The position numbers and the translations under genes are program-made. A stretch of 64,000 nucleotides of DNA, from assembly GCA_021463165.1 (NCBI GenBank), contig JAJTWY010000016.1:23793-87792 (forward strand). The letters run 5' to 3'. A model generated the notes under the pieces. That model worked only from the letters and a program-made list of their open reading frames with translations, ran no database searches and was not told the DNA's origin. The DNA is from Pyrinomonadaceae bacterium. GTDB taxonomy: Bacteria > Acidobacteriota > Blastocatellia > Pyrinomonadales > Pyrinomonadaceae. Every line of letters begins with the position of its first letter. Within the stretch, counting starts at the first letter, position 1. Of the stretch, positions 59,288 through 64,000 are shown piece after piece.

Positions 59288-59779
59288 ATGTTTACGGAAA
59301 TGCCCAGAATTGCCGTCGGCGTTCTTGCTTCCTTGCTGATCGCGGCGGTGATCTCAACAGCCGGCGTCAGCGAACAGGCCTCAGGAAGGGCTGGGATCCG
59401 TATCCTGCCCAAACCGGAGGAAACCCCCGTCTTCACTGCATACCGCGGGATCTCTATCGGAGCCGCGGCGGACGATGTCCGGGCCAAACTTGGCAACCCG
59501 AAAGACAAATCGGATGCGATGGATCTTTACCTCTTCTCGGATCACGAATCGGCCCAGTTCTTCTACACTGAAAAGGTTGTTTCCGCGATAATGGTAACGT
59601 TCTCGGGCGACCTAAAGCTGGCCCCGACAACGAAGACCGTCTTTGGAGAGGACGTTGCTGCGAAACCTGATGGCGGCGTGTTCAAAATGGCCAGATACCC
59701 GAAGGCGGGCTTCTGGATATCGTATAACCGAACTGCGGGAGACGACGCCATCGTCAGCATCGCAATGCAGAAGATCTGA
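59288..59779 (+). CDS. Small exported protein of unknown function
   Basis: A 163-residue protein with an N-terminal signal or anchor (about 8-30, VLASLLIAAVISTAGV) and a folded domain with YRGISIGAAADDVRAKLGNPKDKSD, which resembles SmpA/OmlA-like (BamE-fold) sequences. AAGGAGG lies just upstream of the ATG, among the strongest ribosome-binding sites here. An imperfect GTCGAAG/CTTCGAC palindrome (59211-59226) lies upstream. Confidence 0.68.
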   Translation: MFTEMPRIAVGVLASLLIAAVISTAGVSEQASGRAGIRILPKPEETPVFTAYRGISIGAAADDVRAKLGNPKDKSDAMDLYLFSDHESAQFFYTEKVVSAIMVTFSGDLKLAPTTKTVFGEDVAAKPDGGVFKMARYPKAGFWISYNRTAGDDAIVSIAMQKI

Positions 59780-59898
59780 GGCCCGGATTAGCCTGGAATG
59801 ACATTCGACCGTGGCTGAGACCGGCGCGGTTTGTTCGGAGTCTGTTAATCAATTAGAATTCTCAAAACCGGCCTGATTTCAAGATCGAATTGAAACCT

Positions 59899-61623
59899 AT
59901 GACTACCATTGGTATTCCGAAAGAGATACATCCGGGCGAGAAGCGCGTCGCCGCTACCCCGCAAACTGTTATTAAACTGAAAAAGCTCGGATTCGACGTA
60001 ATTGTTGAGTCGCATGCCGGCCACGGCATCAATACCATCGACAGCGAGTACCGCGAAGCCGGCGCGACCGTGATCGACGACACGAAGGAGTTCTGGGCTG
60101 CGTCGGATGTTGTGATGAAGGTGCGCCCGCCGGAACAGAACCAGGATCTCGGGGTTCACGAAGCCGACCTGATGAAGGAGGGGGCGACTCTGATCGGCTT
60201 TATCTGGCCGGCACAGAATAAGGAACTGCTCGACCGGCTGGCAAAGCGAAAAGCGACCGTCTTTGGAATGGATTGCGTTCCGCGCATCACGAGGGCTCAA
60301 AAGATGGATACGCTATCGGCGATGGCAAACATTGCGGGCTATCGCGCGGTGATCGAGGCGGCAAATCATTTTCCACGATTTTTTACGGGGCAGATAACCG
60401 CCGCGGGAAAGATCGATCCGGCCAAGGTGCTCGTTATTGGTGCGGGCGTCGCCGGATTGTCCGCGATCGGTGCGGCGAAGGGCTTGGGTGCGATCGTTCG
60501 GGCATTCGACCCGCGCTCGGCCACGAAAGACCAGGTCGCTTCGATGGGCGCCGAGTTTCTCGAACTCGACATAAAGGAAGAAGGCGAGGGAAAAGGCGGC
60601 TACGCCAAGCAGATGTCCGACGAGTTTCTGAAGGCGGAGATGGCATTGTTTGCCGCTCAGGCGATGCAGGTCGATATCATCGTGACGACAGCCCTGATAC
60701 CGGGCAAACCCGCGCCGAAGCTGATAACGACCGGCATGGTCGAATCGATGAAACCCGGCTCGGTCATCGTCGATCTTGCCGCCGAACAAGGCGGCAACTG
60801 CGCTCTGACGGAACCCGGCAAGGTGGTCAGTCATAAGGGCGTTACGATCATCGGCTACACTGACCTGCCGTCGCGAATGGCGTCGATGTCCAGCCAACTC
60901 TACGGCGCCTGCATAGTCGCACTGCTCAATGATCTTGTGGGAACGCAGACGCCCTCGTCCGTAACGAGTGCGAAGCACGAAGAAAACCCCTCGCCGCAGG
61001 AACCGGCGATCGCGGACGAGAGCGTCCGCGTTCCGACCTTGCATGTCGATCTCGACGACGAGGTCGTTCGCGGGGCGATCGTTCTTCACGACGGCAAAAT
61101 GATGTGGCCGCCGCCGGTCAAGGAAACGCCCGCCGCACCACCGCCGCCCGAACCGGGCGTGCCGACGAAGAGCAGTGCAGCGGTCGCCGCAGCCGCTCCG
61201 AAAGCCGCCGGTCACGGCCACGACGCGGGCACCGGCGTCAGCCCTTGGCTGCTCGCCGTCGTCGGCCTGGTCATGCTCGGCTTGGCATTTATCGTTCCGG
61301 AGAAACCAAAAACGCCGGGCGGCGACTTCCTCGGCCACCTGACGGTGTTCATCCTCGCGATCTTCATCGGTTTTCAGGTCGTCTGGAACGTAAAACCGGC
61401 TTTGCATACACCGTTGATGTCCGTCACCAACGCGATCAGCGGCATCATCCTCGTCGGCGGCATGCTCCAGCTAACCGGCGACCTATTCGCGGGCGGCACC
61501 AGAAGCCTAAGTTCGTTAAACCTGACCGTCATCCTCGGCGCCATCGCCGTCCTCATTGCCGCCATCAACATCGCCGGCGGATTTCTGGTGACGAACCGAA
61601 TGTTGGGGATGTTTAGGAAGTAG
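59899..61623 (+). CDS. pntA: NAD(P) transhydrogenase subunit alpha
   Basis: A 574-residue subunit of the proton-translocating transhydrogenase. The N-terminal domain I has [24 protein letters not shown]-binding [28 protein letters not shown], and [12 protein letters not shown] Pro/Ala linker (about 400-440) leads to four hydrophobic helices (about 450-570). It is the single-chain alpha form. ATG at 59899 is preferred to TTG at 59890. The beta subunit starts at 63887, separated by a DUF262 gene. Confidence 0.95.
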   Translation: MTTIGIPKEIHPGEKRVAATPQTVIKLKKLGFDVIVESHAGHGINTIDSEYREAGATVIDDTKEFWAASDVVMKVRPPEQNQDLGVHEADLMKEGATLIGFIWPAQNKELLDRLAKRKATVFGMDCVPRITRAQKMDTLSAMANIAGYRAVIEAANHFPRFFTGQITAAGKIDPAKVLVIGAGVAGLSAIGAAKGLGAIVRAFDPRSATKDQVASMGAEFLELDIKEEGEGKGGYAKQMSDEFLKAEMALFAAQAMQVDIIVTTALIPGKPAPKLITTGMVESMKPGSVIVDLAAEQGGNCALTEPGKVVSHKGVTIIGYTDLPSRMASMSSQLYGACIVALLNDLVGTQTPSSVTSAKHEENPSPQEPAIADESVRVPTLHVDLDDEVVRGAIVLHDGKMMWPPPVKETPAAPPPPEPGVPTKSSAAVAAAAPKAAGHGHDAGTGVSPWLLAVVGLVMLGLAFIVPEKPKTPGGDFLGHLTVFILAIFIGFQVVWNVKPALHTPLMSVTNAISGIILVGGMLQLTGDLFAGGTRSLSSLNLTVILGAIAVLIAAINIAGGFLVTNRMLGMFRK

Positions 61624-61628
61624 AAACG

Positions 61629-63887
61629 ATGAGTGAAACTGTCTTCAAACAGGTTAATTACGATCTCAATTCGCTCGTCAAATATATAGAATTGGGAGAA
61701 ATCGGCTTACCTGATATCCAACGTCCGTTTGTTTGGAAGAATGCAAAGGTCAGGGATTTGTTCGATTCGATGTATCGGGGATATCCGGTCGGCTACCTGT
61801 TATTCTGGCAAAACGCGGTTTCGGATGATTCACGGGTAATCGGAACCGACAATAAACAAAAACCTTCACGACTGCTGATAGTTGATGGTCAGCAACGTCT
61901 CACCTCTCTCTACGCTGTCATTAAGCGGATTCCTGTTATCCGTGACAATTACAGCAGCGAGATGATAAGCATTGCATTCAATCCGCTGGACGGTTCTTTT
62001 CAAGTCGCCGACGCCGCGATACGTCGCGATAAGGCATATATTCCCGACATATCGATCCTGTGGAGTGGTGATACTAAAATTACGAAGATCATACGAGATT
62101 ATGTTGAAGGTGTTCGGTCAACGAAAGAAATTGACGAGGAACAGGAATCGGTAATCGAGGACGCGATCCTAAAACTTCAAGGCTTACTGACGTATCCATT
62201 CACCGCATTGGAGTTGTCGGCCGGCATAACCGAGGAAGATGTCGCAGACGTATTCGTTCGGATTAATAGCAAAGGTACGCCTTTGAATCAGGCTGACTTT
62301 ATCCTGACCCTAATGTCCGTGTTTTGGGACGAGGGACGAATGCAGTTGGAAGAGTTCTGTCGTGACTCGAGAGTTCCCACGCCGAACGCTGTCTCACCGT
62401 TCAACTATTTCATCGAACCCGATCCAGACCAATTGTTGCGCGTTGGCGTCGGTGTGGGCTTTAAGCGCGCACGTCTTAGAAACGTATATTCCCTTCTTCG
62501 GGGCAAGGATCTCGACTCCGAGCAATTTAGCGACGACCGCCGCATCAGGCAATTTGAAATCCTAAAAGCTGCTCAGGAACGCGTCGTAAATGTTCAATAC
62601 TGGCAAGATTTTATGCACTGCTTGAGGACGGCTGGCTATCGTAGCTCTGCTCAAATCAGCTCCCAGAGCAATGTGATCTTCTCCTACATACTTTATCTGA
62701 TCGGACGAACAGAATACCGCGTAGAAGAATACAGCCTACGAAAGGTAATTGCCCGTTGGTTTTTCATGTCGGGAATGACCGGACGCTTCACGAGTTCCCC
62801 TGAATCGAAAATGGAGTTTGATCTCGCGAGATTCCGGGATGTCAATGATGCCGATGGATTTGTAGCAGTCCTCGAAGATGCGTGCGACTTAGCTCTTACG
62901 GAGGATTACTGGAACATTGCGTTACCTAATGACTTAGCCACATCCTCTCCATTGAGTCCTTCGCTTTCCGCCTACAATGCTTCTCTTGTCCTTTTAGGTG
63001 CTCCCGTTCTTTTCTCAAATATGAAGGTCTCGGAACTCTTGGACCCAGTCGGTCAAGGTGTTAGGAGTTCGGTCGAGCGCCATCATCTATTTCCTAAGGG
63101 CTACTTGGCGTCAATTGGAATCACGGATCGGCGCGAAACAAACCAGATTGCCAACTATGCGTACGTCGAATGGGGAGATAACACGAGAATCAATAATCGC
63201 GCGCCCGGCGAGTACGTCCCGGAGCTAGAGGAGCGATTTGGCGCGAAAGAATTGGCCGTGATGCAGGAAATGCATGCGCTACCTGACGGCTGGACTCACC
63301 TTCCGTACAAGGACTTCCTCCAACGCCGACGAGAACTGATGGCTCAAATAATCCGTCGCGGCTATGAAACCCTCGTGAAAGGGCGTGTTCATGAACCGAC
63401 GGAATTGCGAAAGAGTATTTACGATTACGTGGTCGATGGCGAATCGCACGAAGTTGAGTTCAAATCGACATTGCGAACAAATCTACATACGAGTAGCCGC
63501 GACCCAAGGATGGAACATGCCGTTCTAAAGACCATTGCTGGATTTCTAAATACGAATGGCGGTGTGCTCACTATCGGCGTTACTGACGATGGAGTTCCGG
63601 TCGGCATTGAAACGGATGGCTTTGAAAATGAGGATAAGATGAGCCTGCATCTCGTAAACCTCGTAAAGGATCGAATGGGGGCGACAGTTATGCAGTTTCT
63701 ACACCTTCGTTACGAAGATTTTGAAGGTAGTCGTGTGCTCGTTGTTGAAGCAACAAAGGCACGTGCGCCGATTTTCGTGAAGGATTCAAACGTCGAAAAA
63801 TTCTATATCCGGACAGGCCCATCAACAACGGAATTGTCCGCGAGCCAAACCCAAGACTTTATTCGGCAGCGGTTCCCGAACAGTTAA
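61629..63887 (+). CDS. DUF262 / HNH-like / AlbA_2 fusion, GmrSD-like defence candidate
   Basis: A 752-residue protein between pntA and pntB. The DUF262 part (about 1-330) has the ParB/Srx-like motif V-D-G-Q-Q-R (86-90) in LLIVDGQQRLTSLYAVIKR and the QRPFVW start. The middle contains RHHLFPKGYL (about 482) and QIANYAYVEWGDNTRINNRAPGEY, the DUF1524/HNH-like nuclease pattern of GmrSD proteins. The C-terminal 145 residues (from VEFKST, about 608) are an AlbA_2 domain with GFLNTNGGVLTIGVTDDGVPVG. Proteins of this type restrict phage. The codon use looks AT-richer than in pntA. It ends with a one-base overlap with pntB. Confidence 0.85.
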   Translation: MSETVFKQVNYDLNSLVKYIELGEIGLPDIQRPFVWKNAKVRDLFDSMYRGYPVGYLLFWQNAVSDDSRVIGTDNKQKPSRLLIVDGQQRLTSLYAVIKRIPVIRDNYSSEMISIAFNPLDGSFQVADAAIRRDKAYIPDISILWSGDTKITKIIRDYVEGVRSTKEIDEEQESVIEDAILKLQGLLTYPFTALELSAGITEEDVADVFVRINSKGTPLNQADFILTLMSVFWDEGRMQLEEFCRDSRVPTPNAVSPFNYFIEPDPDQLLRVGVGVGFKRARLRNVYSLLRGKDLDSEQFSDDRRIRQFEILKAAQERVVNVQYWQDFMHCLRTAGYRSSAQISSQSNVIFSYILYLIGRTEYRVEEYSLRKVIARWFFMSGMTGRFTSSPESKMEFDLARFRDVNDADGFVAVLEDACDLALTEDYWNIALPNDLATSSPLSPSLSAYNASLVLLGAPVLFSNMKVSELLDPVGQGVRSSVERHHLFPKGYLASIGITDRRETNQIANYAYVEWGDNTRINNRAPGEYVPELEERFGAKELAVMQEMHALPDGWTHLPYKDFLQRRRELMAQIIRRGYETLVKGRVHEPTELRKSIYDYVVDGESHEVEFKSTLRTNLHTSSRDPRMEHAVLKTIAGFLNTNGGVLTIGVTDDGVPVGIETDGFENEDKMSLHLVNLVKDRMGATVMQFLHLRYEDFEGSRVLVVEATKARAPIFVKDSNVEKFYIRTGPSTTELSASQTQDFIRQRFPNS

Positions 63888-64000
63888 TGCAACAATCCCT
63901 TATCACAATCGCCTACATCGCCGCGAGTGCGTTGTTTATCCTGAGCCTTGGCGGGTTGTCGCAGCAGGAGACGGCGCGGCGGGGGAATGTTTATGGGATC
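63887..64000 (+). CDS. pntB: NAD(P) transhydrogenase subunit beta, N-terminus only
   Basis: The last 114 bases encode MQQSLITIAYIAASALFILSL and GLSQQETARRGNVYGI, matching the PntB N-terminus. The ATG at 63887-63889 overlaps the TAA stop of the DUF262 gene (63885-63887). The rest is outside the window. Confidence 0.88.
   Translation, partial: MQQSLITIAYIAASALFILSLGGLSQQETARRGNVYGI

Noticed and set aside
60313..61407. Long minus-strand frame opposite pntA
   Set aside because: Antisense frame with His/Arg/Asp bias typical of the codon structure of pntA.

Overview
The window reads as ordinary bacterial chromosome from a GC-moderate, diderm, heterotrophic bacterium, most likely an Acidobacteriota of the Blastocatellia / Pyrinomonadaceae type. 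This placement is inference. It rests on a secretin-type pilus operon, a TonB-dependent receptor with an N-terminal carboxypeptidase-regulatory domain, secreted M36 and S46 peptidases, an ACT-domain malic enzyme, an S1 protein with long acidic tails, and sparse Shine-Dalgarno use with several apparently leaderless genes. There is no rRNA, CRISPR array or prophage; one tRNA (Pro, anticodon CGG) is present.

Layout. 1-3.1 kb: start of an aminoglycoside-phosphotransferase-like gene, an acyl-CoA dehydrogenase and a DASS/SLC13 carboxylate transporter. 3.2-8.7 kb: type IV pilus assembly operon pilMNOPQ with a clear promoter and terminator (the retraction ATPase pilT lies far away at 56.7-57.9 kb). 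8.8-13.4 kb: two secreted proteins that end in the same C-terminal module, one a fungalysin-like M36 protease. 13.6-21 kb: DinG-like helicase, QueD, a PepSY membrane protein overlapping a TonB-dependent receptor, a GNAT enzyme and a secreted protein with an HExxH motif. 21.1-27.4 kb (minus strand): xylose isomerase, UDP-glucose 4-epimerase, sugar ABC permease and ATPase, then a ComM/YifB AAA protein. 27.4-29.2 kb: an array of nested palindromic repeats around a REP-associated tyrosine transposase. 29.7-32.5 kb: rpsU, surE, pcm, a DedA protein and tRNA-Pro. 32.6-43.2 kb: a frameshifted secreted protein, an S46 peptidase, an M23 peptidase, an ECF sigma / anti-sigma operon, a lipoprotein, a CYTH-like protein and a malic enzyme.

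43.2-47.8 kb is the accessory region. It holds a small AraC-type regulator behind a promoter whose spacer carries a run of nine G, two paralogous secreted eight-cysteine peptides, a membrane-anchored CxxC redoxin, a 507-residue exported protein of unknown function, and a LexA-like repressor that lacks both catalytic residues. The DNA here is visibly AT-richer than its flanks. The peptide/redoxin/exported-protein block is the best candidate for an undescribed system.

47.8-58 kb is mainly core: hflX with a long N-terminal extension, a PgpH-like HD phosphodiesterase, two small membrane proteins, a HIT protein, HU, a six-domain S1 protein and pilT. 58-64 kb has a beta-propeller protein, a small exported protein, and pntA and pntB of the proton-translocating transhydrogenase. 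Between pntA and pntB sits a 752-residue DUF262 / HNH-like / AlbA_2 fusion resembling GmrSD-type defence nucleases, fitted into the operon with almost no intergenic DNA.
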